A stretch of 64,000 bases of DNA from Nitrospiraceae bacterium (GTDB lineage Bacteria; Nitrospirota; Nitrospiria; Nitrospirales; Nitrospiraceae). Shown here piece after piece: positions 37,491-46,430 of the stretch; within the stretch, counting starts at the first letter, position 1; each line of letters opens with the position of its first letter. Below the pieces are notes generated by a model. That model ran no database searches. It was given only the letters and a program-made list of their open reading frames with translations, and had not been told where the DNA came from. The stretch covers positions 36,320 to 100,319 of the forward strand of contig SHZW01000006.1 in the NCBI GenBank assembly GCA_009692155.1. Reading direction: 5' to 3'. The position numbers were made by a program, and so were the translations under genes.

Positions 37491-39164
37491 ATGACGATTA
37501 ACCCAAGACAAAAAAGCCACGACCTGCTGGATGGACCGGGACGCGCGCCGGCCCGTGCCATGCTGAAGGCCGTTGGCTTTACCGACGCCGATCTCTCCCG
37601 CCCTCTCGTCGGAGTCGCCAACACCTGGATCGAGGTCATGCCCTGCAACTATCACCTGCGCCGCTTGTCGGAAAAGGTGAAGGCCGGCATCCGCGCCGCG
37701 GGCGGCACGCCGATCGAATACAACACCATCGCCGTCTCCGACGGCATTTCGATGGGCACGGAAGGAATGAAGGCCTCGTTGATCAGCCGCGAGGTGATCG
37801 CCGATTCCATCGAGCTGGTCGCGCGCGGGCATCTGTTCGACGCGGTCGTGGCGCTCTCCGGCTGCGACAAAACCATCCCAGGCACCGTCATGGCGCTGGC
37901 GCGGCTCAACCTGCCCTCGCTCATGCTGTACGGCGGTTCGATCATGCCCGGAAAGTTTCAGGGTCATGACGTGACCATCCAGGACGTCTTCGAGGCGGTG
38001 GGGAAACACGGTGCCGGGAAAATGACCGACGCCGAATTGAAGGACCTGGAAGATCACGCCTGCCCGGGCCCCGGCGCCTGCGGGGGCCAGTTCACGGCCA
38101 ATACGATGGCCATCGCGTTCGAATTCCTCGGCATCTCGCCGATGGGGATGAACGGTATTCCGGCCATGGATACCAAGAAGGACGACGTCGCCTTCAAATG
38201 CGGCCAGATGGTCATGGAGTTGCTTAAGAAGGACCTGCGCCCGCGCCAGATCATCACGCGCAAATCCATCGAGAACGCCATCGCCTCCGTGGCCACGACG
38301 GGCGGTTCCACCAACGCCGTGCTGCACCTCCTCGCCATCGCGCGGGAGGCAGGCATCCGGCTCACCATTGACGACTTCGACAAGATCAACCGGAAAGTCC
38401 CGCTGCTGGCCGACTTGAAGCCGGGCGGCCGATTTACGGCGGCGGATCTCTACGCCGCGGGCGGTACAACCCTTGTCGCCAAGCGGCTGATGGACGCCGG
38501 CATCCTGCACGCCGGCCAGCCGACCGTGACCGGCCGCACCATCGGAGAGGAAGCCGGACGGGCGACCGAGACGCCAGGCCAGCAAGTGCTGCGGCCGCTC
38601 GCCAACCCGATCAAACCGACCGGCGGCATGGTCATCCTGAAAGGCAACCTTGCGCCGGAAGGCTGCGTCGTGAAAGTGGCGGGACATTCGATCATGACGT
38701 TCCGCGGGCCGGCGAAAGTCTTCGAACGTGAAGAAGATGCCTTCGCCGCCGTCCAGGCGAAGCAGATCAGGGCCGGCGACGTGGTCGTGATTCGCTACGA
38801 AGGTCCGTCAGGCGGACCGGGCATGCGGGAGATGCTTGGAGTCACGGCAGCGATCGTAGGCGCGGGGCTCGGCGATTCAGTCGCCTTGCTCACCGATGGC
38901 CGATTTTCAGGCGCCACGCACGGCTTGATGGCCGGGCACGTCGCGCCCGAGGCCGCCAGGGGTGGACCCATTGCCGCCATCAAAAACGGCGACATGATCA
39001 CCTTCGACATTGCCAAGCGAAAGCTGGATGTGGAGCTGTCTGCGAAAGAGATCAAGGCGCGGCTCAAGAAGGTCAAGCAGCCGGTGCCGCGCTATACGTC
39101 AGGCGTGATGGGAAAGTATGCGCGACACGTGTCGTCGGCGTCGGAAGGAGCGGTCACGAGCTAA
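37491..39164 (+). CDS. ilvD: Dihydroxy-acid dehydratase
   Basis: A 557-residue Fe-S enzyme of branched-chain amino acid synthesis, dehydrating 2,3-dihydroxy acids to 2-oxo acids. Cluster and substrate motifs: [57 protein letters not shown], and C-terminal SDGRFSG-type region ([21 protein letters not shown]). Length is normal. The ATG follows AAGGAG by 5 nt. No other ilv or leu gene is adjacent. Confidence 0.95.
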   Translation: MTINPRQKSHDLLDGPGRAPARAMLKAVGFTDADLSRPLVGVANTWIEVMPCNYHLRRLSEKVKAGIRAAGGTPIEYNTIAVSDGISMGTEGMKASLISREVIADSIELVARGHLFDAVVALSGCDKTIPGTVMALARLNLPSLMLYGGSIMPGKFQGHDVTIQDVFEAVGKHGAGKMTDAELKDLEDHACPGPGACGGQFTANTMAIAFEFLGISPMGMNGIPAMDTKKDDVAFKCGQMVMELLKKDLRPRQIITRKSIENAIASVATTGGSTNAVLHLLAIAREAGIRLTIDDFDKINRKVPLLADLKPGGRFTAADLYAAGGTTLVAKRLMDAGILHAGQPTVTGRTIGEEAGRATETPGQQVLRPLANPIKPTGGMVILKGNLAPEGCVVKVAGHSIMTFRGPAKVFEREEDAFAAVQAKQIRAGDVVVIRYEGPSGGPGMREMLGVTAAIVGAGLGDSVALLTDGRFSGATHGLMAGHVAPEAARGGPIAAIKNGDMITFDIAKRKLDVELSAKEIKARLKKVKQPVPRYTSGVMGKYARHVSSASEGAVTS

Positions 39165-39391
39165 GAGACGCGGACAAGGAAAGGGGCGGAGTGGGATGGT
39201 CCTTCGCTTCCGCACCTCACGGAGCGACCCTTCCGGACTTTGCCGGGCGGAATCCTTCGGAAATTCCTTCGCGGCTCAGTCAGTTTCCGCTTTCCTTCCC
39301 GGCAAAGTCTCGGCGGGTACCCCGCTCCTCCGGTGAAGTTCGCTCACGACCATCCCACCCCGCCGCCACAAGCCGAAAGAAGAGAGAGTGC

Positions 39392-39420
39392 GGGGACAGG
39401 CCGCTTACAAGCCTGTCCCC
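39392..39420. repeat. Hairpin GGGGACAGGC/GCCTGTCCCC
   Basis: A perfect 10-bp inverted repeat (39392-39401 and 39411-39420) around a 9-nt loop. It may serve as the ilvD-side terminator, since TTATTAAG follows. Confidence 0.8.
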
Positions 39421-39439
39421 TTATTAAGATCACATCCGA

Positions 39440-39476
39440 GAAACGGGACCGGTCTACAAGCGACCGGTCCCGTTTC
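39440..39476. repeat. Perfect 15-bp hairpin around GGACCGGTC
   Basis: GAAACGGGACCGGTC at 39440-39454 and its exact reverse complement at 39462-39476 with a 7-nt loop (TACAAGC). The neighbouring hairpin has a similar loop string (TTACAA), so the two hairpins are probably related in origin. Confidence 0.85.
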
Positions 39477-39673
39477 CACACACTTATTTTTGAGCGCGGG
39501 TTGGTGCTTCCTCCGACTGCGCGCATCGAACGAGTACAGCTTCATCGTGCGCGTTCTGCGAGCAAGGGAGGAGACCAAACCGCCAGCTCACCTTCCTCCA
39601 TCGCGTGTTGCGCGAGCACGGAAGGCAGACCGACCGCCACACTCGCTCTCCCTCATCATGCAGGAAAAATGAA

Positions 39674-39710
39674 AACGGGGACAGGCACCGTTTCGGAGCC
39701 TGCCCCCGTT
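39674..39710. repeat. REP-like hairpin AACGGGGACAGGC
   Basis: Arms 39674-39686 and 39698-39710 (13 bp, one mismatch) around an 11-nt centre ACCGTTTCGGA. It shares the GGGGACAGGC core with the hairpin at 39392. Confidence 0.8.
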
Positions 39711-39873
39711 GTTTGTTGAACGTAATTTTAGCGAGCCAGACTAGCTTTTACCGTACTCATTCTCCCCGCTCATTGTTGACGCCTCGCGCGATTCCCGCTC
39801 GCCCTTGCCTGGTCTTCCTCGCGCTGGTATTCTCACCTCACTATATGCCCGTTTCCCCTCGCGTGAATCAACC

Positions 39874-41628
39874 ATGAAAATCCTCGGTCTCAATATCGGA
39901 CATAACGCCACCGCAGCCCTGCTGGACGACGGGCGGATCGTCGCCGCCGTGCAGGAGGAGCGCCTCAACCGGATCAAGAACGCCGGCGGTATTCCGGCGC
40001 TGGCCATCCACGAAGTGCTCCAGCTTGGCGGCCCGTCCAGCCTGGATCAGATCGATCTGGTGGCTGTCTGCGGCACCTGGTCCAGTTATATGGTCAAAGA
40101 CGGCCGGCAGGTCCTTGAAGATTATGCGCGGATGCACGCGCAGGCAAGCAGCCCGCTGAGCCGCCCGCGCGCGGCGCTGGCCGGGAATCCCCGGCTGCGC
40201 GGCCTCTGGAAGGGCTACGCATCCGAGCATCACCAGCGCATGGTTCGTGAGGAACTGGCCCGCCTCGGCATCAATCCCGCGCGCGTCCGGTTCGTGGATC
40301 ACCATACCTGCCATGCCGCGATGGCCTACTACGGCTCCGGAAACATGAACGAGAGGGTCCTGGTCCTCACCAACGACGGCGAGGGCGACGGTCTGTGCGC
40401 CACCGTGAGCATCGGCCATCACGGCCAGCTCGAACGGATATGCGAAGTCTCCAACCACCACACCGTGGCCGGCCTCTACGGCATGATCACGTATCTGATG
40501 GGGATGACCCCGCTCGAACACGAATATAAGGTGATGGGGCTGGCCCCCTATGGCCTAGCGGGCGGCGTCACAGACAGCCTCGCCCGCTCGTTCCACAATC
40601 TGATCGAATGGGATCGCGCCAATCCGATGGCCTGGCGGCGGTCTGCCGGCGTACCGATCGGCAACCAGATCCTCCCCCGGCTGGAACGGCTGATCGCCCG
40701 GCACCGCTTCGACCACGTCGCCGCGGCAATCCAGTCGTTCACGGAAGACTTTATCGTGGAGTGGGTGACCCGCTGCGTGAAGGAAACGGGCATCGGCACG
40801 GTCTGTCTGAGCGGCGGAATTTTCATGAATGTGAAGGCCAACCAGCGCATCCTGGCCGCGCCCGGCGTGGAGCGCCTGTTCATCGTGCCGTCAGGCGGCG
40901 ACGAATCCAACGCCTGCGGCGCCGCCTACGCGGCCTGTGTGCAGCATCTGCCGCAGCAGAACCGCCCGGCCGGCATTCCCGCCATGACGTCACTCTACTG
41001 GGGAGGGGAATTTCCCCACGCCGAGATCGAACAGGCCGTCAAAAACTTCCGATTCGCATCGAAGGTTTCCGTGCAGGACACGGCCGCGCCGGAGCCGCTC
41101 ATCGCCGGCCTGCTGGCTGAGCGCAAGGTCGTGGCGCGGTTTGCCGGGCGCATGGAATTCGGTGCGCGGGCTCTCGGCAACCGTTCGCTGCTGGCGAACG
41201 CCTCCGACCCGGACGCGCCGCGCATCCTCAACGAGACCATCAAGTCCCGTGACTTCTGGATGCCCTTCGCGCCGTCGGTGTTGCGCGAGCGGTCCTCCAC
41301 ATATATGCGAAAGACGAAACCGATGGACGCGCCCTACATGGTCATCACGTTCGACAGCGAGCCGGCTGCGCGGGAGGCCTGCCGGGCCGCCATGCACCCG
41401 CAGGACTTCACGCTCCGGCCGCAGGAAGTGGACGCCGGCACGAACCCGTCCTACCACGCCCTGCTCGCGGACTACGAACACCGGACCGGGCACGGCCTCG
41501 TCCTCAATACCTCCTTCAACCTGCACGGCGAGCCGCTCGTCTACAGCCCGCAGGATGCCCTGCGCGTCTTCGACGTATCGGGCCTGCAGCATCTCGTGCT
41601 GGGAAATTTTTATCTGAAGAAAGCGTAG
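39874..41628 (+). CDS. Carbamoyltransferase (NodU/CmcH/TobZ-like)
   Basis: A 584-residue enzyme that makes carbamoyl-adenylate from carbamoyl phosphate and ATP and transfers the carbamoyl group to a hydroxyl, typically of a sugar. N-terminal Kae1/YrdC-like part: MKILGLNIGHNATAALL, VDHHTCHAAMAYYGSG, LTNDGEGDGLCATVS, HEYKVMGLAPYG. C-terminal part: RMEFGARALGNRSLLA and HGLVLNTSFNLHGEPLV. Situated at the edge of the polysaccharide locus, it could carbamoylate a sugar of the exported glycan; it converges with the aminotransferase gene. Confidence 0.92.
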   Translation: MKILGLNIGHNATAALLDDGRIVAAVQEERLNRIKNAGGIPALAIHEVLQLGGPSSLDQIDLVAVCGTWSSYMVKDGRQVLEDYARMHAQASSPLSRPRAALAGNPRLRGLWKGYASEHHQRMVREELARLGINPARVRFVDHHTCHAAMAYYGSGNMNERVLVLTNDGEGDGLCATVSIGHHGQLERICEVSNHHTVAGLYGMITYLMGMTPLEHEYKVMGLAPYGLAGGVTDSLARSFHNLIEWDRANPMAWRRSAGVPIGNQILPRLERLIARHRFDHVAAAIQSFTEDFIVEWVTRCVKETGIGTVCLSGGIFMNVKANQRILAAPGVERLFIVPSGGDESNACGAAYAACVQHLPQQNRPAGIPAMTSLYWGGEFPHAEIEQAVKNFRFASKVSVQDTAAPEPLIAGLLAERKVVARFAGRMEFGARALGNRSLLANASDPDAPRILNETIKSRDFWMPFAPSVLRERSSTYMRKTKPMDAPYMVITFDSEPAAREACRAAMHPQDFTLRPQEVDAGTNPSYHALLADYEHRTGHGLVLNTSFNLHGEPLVYSPQDALRVFDVSGLQHLVLGNFYLKKA

Positions 41629-41663
41629 GCGCCCCGGCGAGGACGAACCGCGGGCGTGGATGG

Positions 41664-42782
41664 TCAGGCGTGGCGGTAGAAATCCGCGATGGTCCGGACG
41701 ACGTAGGCCTGCTGATCTTCGGTAAGCTCGGCATAGACCGGCAGCGACAGGACTTCTTCCGCTGCGCGCTCCGAAACCGGAAAATCCCCCTTCTTATACC
41801 CCAGCTCACGGTAGCAGCTTTGCAGATGCAGCGGAATCGGGTAGTAGGTTTCCGAGCCGATCCCTTTCTCCTTGAGATACGTCCGCAGGTCGTCCCGCCT
41901 GTGCGCGCGGATGGTGAACTGGTTGTAGACGTGGACGTTGCCCTTGTCGGTCCTCGGCAGGGTGATGCGTTCGGATAATTTGGCGTCCGCGAAGAGCTGC
42001 TCGTACCGCCTGGCGTTCCGCTGACGGCCTTCCACCCACTTGTCGAGATGGTTCAACTTCACCCTGAGCACAGCCGCCTGCAGGGCGTCCAGGCGGCTGT
42101 TGATTCCCGGCAGCTCGTGCACGTAACGGATCTTGCTGCCGTGCACCCGCAACATCATCAGCTTTTCGCTGAGCTGCGCGGCGCGTGTGGTGATCATGCC
42201 GCCGTCGCCGAACCCGCCGAGATTCTTGGTGGGGAAAAAACTGAAACAGCCGGTGTCCCCCAACGCGCCGGCCTTGACGCCGTTGCGCGACGAACCGATG
42301 GCCTGGCAGGCATCCTCGATGACAGTCAGGTTCCAGCGCTTTGCAATGGCGTTGATCGCCTCCATGTCGACGCACTGGCCGAACAGATGGACGGGCATGA
42401 TCGCCCTGGTCCGCGGCGTGATCTTCGCTTCAATTTTAGCCGGATCCATGTTGAAGGTATCCGGCTGCACGTCCACAAAGACCGGCCTGGCTCCGCTCTC
42501 CGAGATCGATCCGGCCGTCGCAAAAAATGTGAACGACACCGTGATGACTTCATGGCCATGGCCGATCTCCATGGCCATCATGGAGAGCAGCAGCGCATCG
42601 CTCCCGGACGCGCAGCCGATCGCATGGCTCGCGCCGACGTATTTCGCCACCGCCTGCTCCAATTCCAGGACGCGGGGCCCCAGGATAAACCCCTGCTCGT
42701 CGCAGACAGCTTCGATGGCCGCCATGATCTCGGGCTTGATGGCCTTGTACTGCGCTTTCAGATCCAACAGGGGAACGTTCAC
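41664..42782 (-). CDS. DegT/DnrJ/EryC1/StrS aminotransferase
   Basis: A 372-residue PLP-dependent sugar aminotransferase. The N-terminal MNVPLLDLKAQY, GCASGSDALLLSMMAM and the PLP-lysine region GCFSFFPTKNLGGFGDGG (Schiff-base Lys in PTKN) are intact, as is the C-terminal IPLHLQSCYRELGY. It would make an amino sugar, using a keto-sugar nucleotide such as a dTDP- or UDP-4- or 3-keto sugar. It is the last gene of the minus-strand polysaccharide locus, separated from the next by a repeat element. Confidence 0.93.
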   Translation of the reverse strand: MNVPLLDLKAQYKAIKPEIMAAIEAVCDEQGFILGPRVLELEQAVAKYVGASHAIGCASGSDALLLSMMAMEIGHGHEVITVSFTFFATAGSISESGARPVFVDVQPDTFNMDPAKIEAKITPRTRAIMPVHLFGQCVDMEAINAIAKRWNLTVIEDACQAIGSSRNGVKAGALGDTGCFSFFPTKNLGGFGDGGMITTRAAQLSEKLMMLRVHGSKIRYVHELPGINSRLDALQAAVLRVKLNHLDKWVEGRQRNARRYEQLFADAKLSERITLPRTDKGNVHVYNQFTIRAHRRDDLRTYLKEKGIGSETYYPIPLHLQSCYRELGYKKGDFPVSERAAEEVLSLPVYAELTEDQQAYVVRTIADFYRHA

Positions 42783-42795
42783 TTAGACTCCACAA

Positions 42796-42878
42796 GTCTG
42801 ATTTTGTGAATTGGTGATTTTGCGAGGTGATGACTTCGCCCAATCACCAGGTAGCCAGATCACCCAATCACCAAATTC
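42796..42878 (-). repeat. Octameric repeat hairpin L
   Basis: On the minus strand the words TGATTGGG, TGATCTGG, CTACCTGG, TGATTGGG run with an 8-nt period, followed by CGAAGTCA, TCACCTCG, CAAAATCA, CCAATTCA, CAAAATCA. The 3' words resemble the reverse complement of the 5' words. The layout is the same as the heptameric elements, but with an 8-nt period. Confidence 0.7.
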
Positions 42879-42927
42879 TTCAACGCTTGGCTTGTGTAGC
42901 ACAGGAGCTCCTTTCGCTCAAGGAATT

Positions 42928-44079
42928 CTACGCTTTGATCCCAGCCAGCAGCCGTTCATATTCCTGCTCCTGACGGCGGATCATGTCGTAGATGTCAAAC
43001 TCCTGAGGCAGCGACTCTCCCCGCCGCCCCATGTCGGCCGATGCCGTCGGATTGGCCAGAAGGGAAAGGACCCGGTCGGCCAGTCCCTGCACATCCCCTG
43101 GCGCGAGCAGATACCCGTTGACGCCGTCACGGACGACTTCCGCCGCGCCATCCACCCGCGTCCCCACGACCGGCACGCCGCTGGCGAGGGCTTCGAGATA
43201 GACCCGCGGGAGCCCCTCCCACAGCGACGTGAGCACGAACACGTCCAGACATCGCATGATGGCGGGCACGTCACGCCGCCATCCGGCCAGCCGGAACGAT
43301 TTGGTCAAGCCGAGCAGGGCAATTTCGATTTCCATCGCTTCCCGCAACTCGCCGTCCCCGACGAACAGGAACTGCGTCTCCGGTTTCTTCTCCGCCACTC
43401 TGGCCGCCACACGCACGAAATCCAGCGGCGCCTTCTGCGCCTTCATCGGTCCAACCATACCGACGACCGGTCGGCCAGGCTCGAGCCCCAACTCGCGCTT
43501 TTTCGCCGTGGTGTCCACTTCCAATCTGCGGATCGCCGCCACATCCACGCCGCTGCGGATGACTGTGCATCGACTTTCTGTAAAGAGCCCGATCTCCACG
43601 CCAAGTTGCCGGTTGGCCTCCGATACGGCGAAGAACCGCGTGGTCACCTTCGCGACCAGGCATTCCAGCGCAATGAGCGTCCGCCGGACGACGGCAGATT
43701 GATATCGGGTAAAGCCAAACCCGTGGATGGAATGGATGACGACCGGCACTCCGGCCAGCCATGCCGCCGCGCGTCCCAGGATGCCGGCCTTGGAGCTGTG
43801 CGTATGAACGATGGCGGGCTTTATCCGTCTCAAGAGCAGCGTCAGCGCCAGCAGCGCGCGGAGATCGGACAGCGGCCGAATCCCGCGCACGAGCGAGGGG
43901 ATCTGATGGAACTCGACGCCCACAAGCTTGCGCGCGTCGCCGTCGAGCAGGCCCGGCTCGCCGGCGATCAGCACGGGACGAAACTTGTCCGGGTCGAGAT
44001 GAGGCACGGTAAACAGGGTGTTTTGCTGCGCGCCGCCGAGCTCCAGCTTGGTGATAATGTGGCAGACGGTCTGCGCCAT
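42928..44079 (-). CDS. Family 4-type glycosyltransferase
   Basis: A 383-residue GT-B enzyme: N-terminal LELGGAQQNTLFTVPHL donor-fold start, an IRSGVDVAAIRRLE linker, and the nucleotide-sugar motif LTSLWEGLPRVYLEALASGVPVVG. It adds one sugar to a lipid-linked or growing glycan. Three bp separate it from the upstream FAD protein gene, indicating one operon. Donor and acceptor are unknown. Confidence 0.9.
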   Translation of the reverse strand: MAQTVCHIITKLELGGAQQNTLFTVPHLDPDKFRPVLIAGEPGLLDGDARKLVGVEFHQIPSLVRGIRPLSDLRALLALTLLLRRIKPAIVHTHSSKAGILGRAAAWLAGVPVVIHSIHGFGFTRYQSAVVRRTLIALECLVAKVTTRFFAVSEANRQLGVEIGLFTESRCTVIRSGVDVAAIRRLEVDTTAKKRELGLEPGRPVVGMVGPMKAQKAPLDFVRVAARVAEKKPETQFLFVGDGELREAMEIEIALLGLTKSFRLAGWRRDVPAIMRCLDVFVLTSLWEGLPRVYLEALASGVPVVGTRVDGAAEVVRDGVNGYLLAPGDVQGLADRVLSLLANPTASADMGRRGESLPQEFDIYDMIRRQEQEYERLLAGIKA

Positions 44080-44082
44080 GGG

Positions 44083-45375
44083 TCAGGCCGCCCGCAATTT
44101 CTCAGCGAGCTGCCTGCCCTGCGCGATCGCGTCCTCCATGGAGGTGTGCTCCCACCGGCCGTAGCGCCCGATGGAATGGATGCCCCTCGACTCCAGTTCG
44201 GACAAAATGGCCGGCAGCGCGCGGACTCGATGCCTGTCGAAGAGCACGTAGGCGTAGCGGATATCCTTGACGTCGGCCACGACGATCTCGTCGGCCGGTC
44301 TGAAAATCCCGGCCCGCTCCAATCCATCCCGAACCTGCGCGATCAGGGTCGCAGGCGACACCGTCTGTTCCGGCTGATGCGAGATTTCCACATAGAGCGA
44401 GCTGCACCCCGGGGGGCCCAATGCCGGTGAGAAATTCATCGGGAAGCCGGCTCGATAAAACGGATAGTCGCGTTCGGGAAAATAAATCCAATGCTTGTCG
44501 GAGACGTGTTCGCGCGCCACGCCCAGATTGATGTTGTACACCGACGCGCAGCGCAACCCCCCGGCGGCCTCCCGAATCGGCTTCGGCAGATCCGTGCACC
44601 GGCGGACCAATTCTGGCACCGGCATCGTGGACACGAGTGTCTCGTACGATTCCACGCGCCCGTCCTGGAAGGTCGCGCGGCGGCGGGTCGTGTCCACCTC
44701 CATCAATTCGCTGCCATAGACGATGTCCCCGATACCGGACAGGAATGCCTTGGGCAGGACACCGATGCCGCCCTGGGCGGGATAGAGAAAGGACGGGTTG
44801 TAGCCGAAGGCCTTGTCCTTGACGCCCAGCGCACCGTTGACCACGTCTTTGAGCTCAGGCTTGGGCACGAGCCACGACACCCAGTCCGACGTCAGCTCGT
44901 CCAATGACACCTGCCAGAGCTTTTCGTTGAAGGGCACCATGAAGTGTTTGGCAAAGCCTTCGCCGAGGCTTTCGAGAATCCATTGCTTGAAGGACCGTTC
45001 CTCCGGCTTGAGCGTCGAGGGCGGCGCTGTCAGCGTGGCGATAAAGCCCATCAGGCACTCGCGGACCACTTCCGGCGGCAGGCCATGGGTGTTCACCTGG
45101 TACGGATACTCGGTATAGGTCTTGTACGAATAGATATAGGAGCGCCGGCTGTGCTGCTGCAATTGCCCGGCGAGCAGTCCTTCCACCAGGGTCCGAATGG
45201 CCTGTTGCCGGAAGTGCAGGAGATGGCCGGTCATGTCGAACGTAAAGCCGTCCATCTGATAGGACCGGCACAGCCCGCCCGCTTCTTTTTCCTTTTCCAC
45301 CACCCGGCAGAGCCGGCCCTGCAGATGGTACGCGGTGCTGAGGCCGGCCAGGCCGGCGCCGATGACAAGGATCAT
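44083..45375 (-). CDS. FAD-dependent oxidoreductase (amine-oxidase/UDP-galactopyranose-mutase-like)
   Basis: A 430-residue flavoprotein opening with the dinucleotide motif ILVIGAGLAGLSTAYHL and EKEKEAGGLCRSYQMDGFTFDMTGHLLH. The GGLC-R and DMTGH features occur in UDP-galactopyranose mutase-like and protoporphyrinogen-oxidase-like proteins of polysaccharide loci. It overlaps the upstream WecA-like gene by 4 bp (ATGA). A role in sugar-nucleotide isomerisation or oxidation is plausible, but the reaction is unproven. Confidence 0.75.
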   Translation of the reverse strand: MILVIGAGLAGLSTAYHLQGRLCRVVEKEKEAGGLCRSYQMDGFTFDMTGHLLHFRQQAIRTLVEGLLAGQLQQHSRRSYIYSYKTYTEYPYQVNTHGLPPEVVRECLMGFIATLTAPPSTLKPEERSFKQWILESLGEGFAKHFMVPFNEKLWQVSLDELTSDWVSWLVPKPELKDVVNGALGVKDKAFGYNPSFLYPAQGGIGVLPKAFLSGIGDIVYGSELMEVDTTRRRATFQDGRVESYETLVSTMPVPELVRRCTDLPKPIREAAGGLRCASVYNINLGVAREHVSDKHWIYFPERDYPFYRAGFPMNFSPALGPPGCSSLYVEISHQPEQTVSPATLIAQVRDGLERAGIFRPADEIVVADVKDIRYAYVLFDRHRVRALPAILSELESRGIHSIGRYGRWEHTSMEDAIAQGRQLAEKLRAA

Positions 45376-46430
45376 GGCAGCCTCGGCGAGGCTGCGGACG
45401 GGGACTCCGGCCGGCGAGCCGCCTCAGCCGGTTTGGACATGTCGATGCGCTTCAACCAGAGGGCGGCCGTGATTCCCAGAAGAACCGTCCCCGCCACCAG
45501 ACCGAGCGCTGTTTCGATCCCCGCGAACATCATGCCCACGCCGACGGCGCCCAGCGCGAACGACACGGCGTAACTCAGCACGGCGACCTGCGGCACGGAC
45601 AGCGCCCACCGGCGGAGGCGCAGGGAAAAATGGTCCGGGCTTCCCAGAAACACCGGAATCCCGCGCAGCTTGCGGACGTACATCACGAACAACGTGTCGA
45701 AGATCGGCACGCCGAGCACGAACACGGGCACGAGCAGCGAAACCGGATTGACGGCCGTGTATTTGCCGATCATCGCCAGCGCGCCCAGCATCAGCCCGAT
45801 AAAGAGCGAGCCCGAATCTCCCAGATAAATCCTCGCCGGATAAAAATTGAACCGGAGAAACCCGGTCAGGCTTCCGGCCAGCGCGGCCAGCATCACGGCC
45901 ACCATCATATCCTGATTGATCACCGCCACCACGAAGAGCCAGAGGCAGGCGATCACGCCGACCCCGCCCGCCAGCCCGTCCATGACGTCGATGATATTGA
46001 CGGCATTGATGACGCCGACCATCCAGAACACGGTGAGCGCGATGTTCAGCCAATCCGGCAGGGCGGCGATCTCGATCCGGATGCCGCTGCGAATCAACAC
46101 GAACACCGCGATCAGCTGCCCGACCAGCTTGGGCCACGGTTTCAGCACCCCGAAGTCGTCGATGAGGCCGACCATGACCATGAGCGTCCCGGCCAGCACC
46201 AACCCCAGCACGTCCTGCCGGAACTCGAAGGTCAGAGCCAGGCTGATGAGAAAGGCCAGATACACCGCCAGCCCTCCGAAATAGGGCACCGGCTCGGTTT
46301 GAAGCTTCAGCCGCCCGTCCGGACGATCCACCACATTGAACGCGAGCGCCGCCTGCCTCGCCATCGGCACGCCGTACAGCGACAGGAGCAGCGACAGCGC
46401 AAAGGTCAACCCGATGACGAAGATACTCAC
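45372..46430 (-). CDS. WecA/TagO/MraY-family polyprenyl-phosphate sugar-1-phosphate transferase
   Basis: A 352-residue membrane protein with about ten helices. It keeps the family's Asp motifs on cytoplasmic loops: GLIDDFGVL, NIIDVMDGLAGG, RIYLGDSGSLFIG, and the C-terminal HFSLRL. It would start glycan assembly by transferring a HexNAc-1-phosphate to undecaprenyl phosphate. Genes on both sides overlap it by 4 bp, so it is translationally coupled within the polysaccharide operon. Confidence 0.9.
   Translation of the reverse strand: MSIFVIGLTFALSLLLSLYGVPMARQAALAFNVVDRPDGRLKLQTEPVPYFGGLAVYLAFLISLALTFEFRQDVLGLVLAGTLMVMVGLIDDFGVLKPWPKLVGQLIAVFVLIRSGIRIEIAALPDWLNIALTVFWMVGVINAVNIIDVMDGLAGGVGVIACLWLFVVAVINQDMMVAVMLAALAGSLTGFLRFNFYPARIYLGDSGSLFIGLMLGALAMIGKYTAVNPVSLLVPVFVLGVPIFDTLFVMYVRKLRGIPVFLGSPDHFSLRLRRWALSVPQVAVLSYAVSFALGAVGVGMMFAGIETALGLVAGTVLLGITAALWLKRIDMSKPAEAARRPESPSAASPRLP

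Larger units (their letters stand above)
39165..39873. repeat. About 700-bp gene-free region of nested inverted repeats
   Basis: No credible gene lies here. 39185-39364 is a large imperfect palindrome: outer arms of 17 bp with one mismatch (39185-39201 and 39348-39364) and inner arms around 39236-39252 and 39292-39309 (CCCGGCAAAGTC). It is followed by separate hairpins at 39392-39420, 39440-39476 and 39674-39710. The GGGGACAGGC arms recall REP sequences associated with tyrosine-transposase RAYTs, but no transposase gene is seen. The right part (39711-39873) must hold the carbamoyltransferase promoter; no clear -35/-10 pair stands out. Confidence 0.7.

Noticed and set aside
39240..39877. Small ORFs of 60-159 residues in the ilvD-carbamoyltransferase gap
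   Set aside because: They cross the inverted repeats and have no conserved motif or ribosome site.
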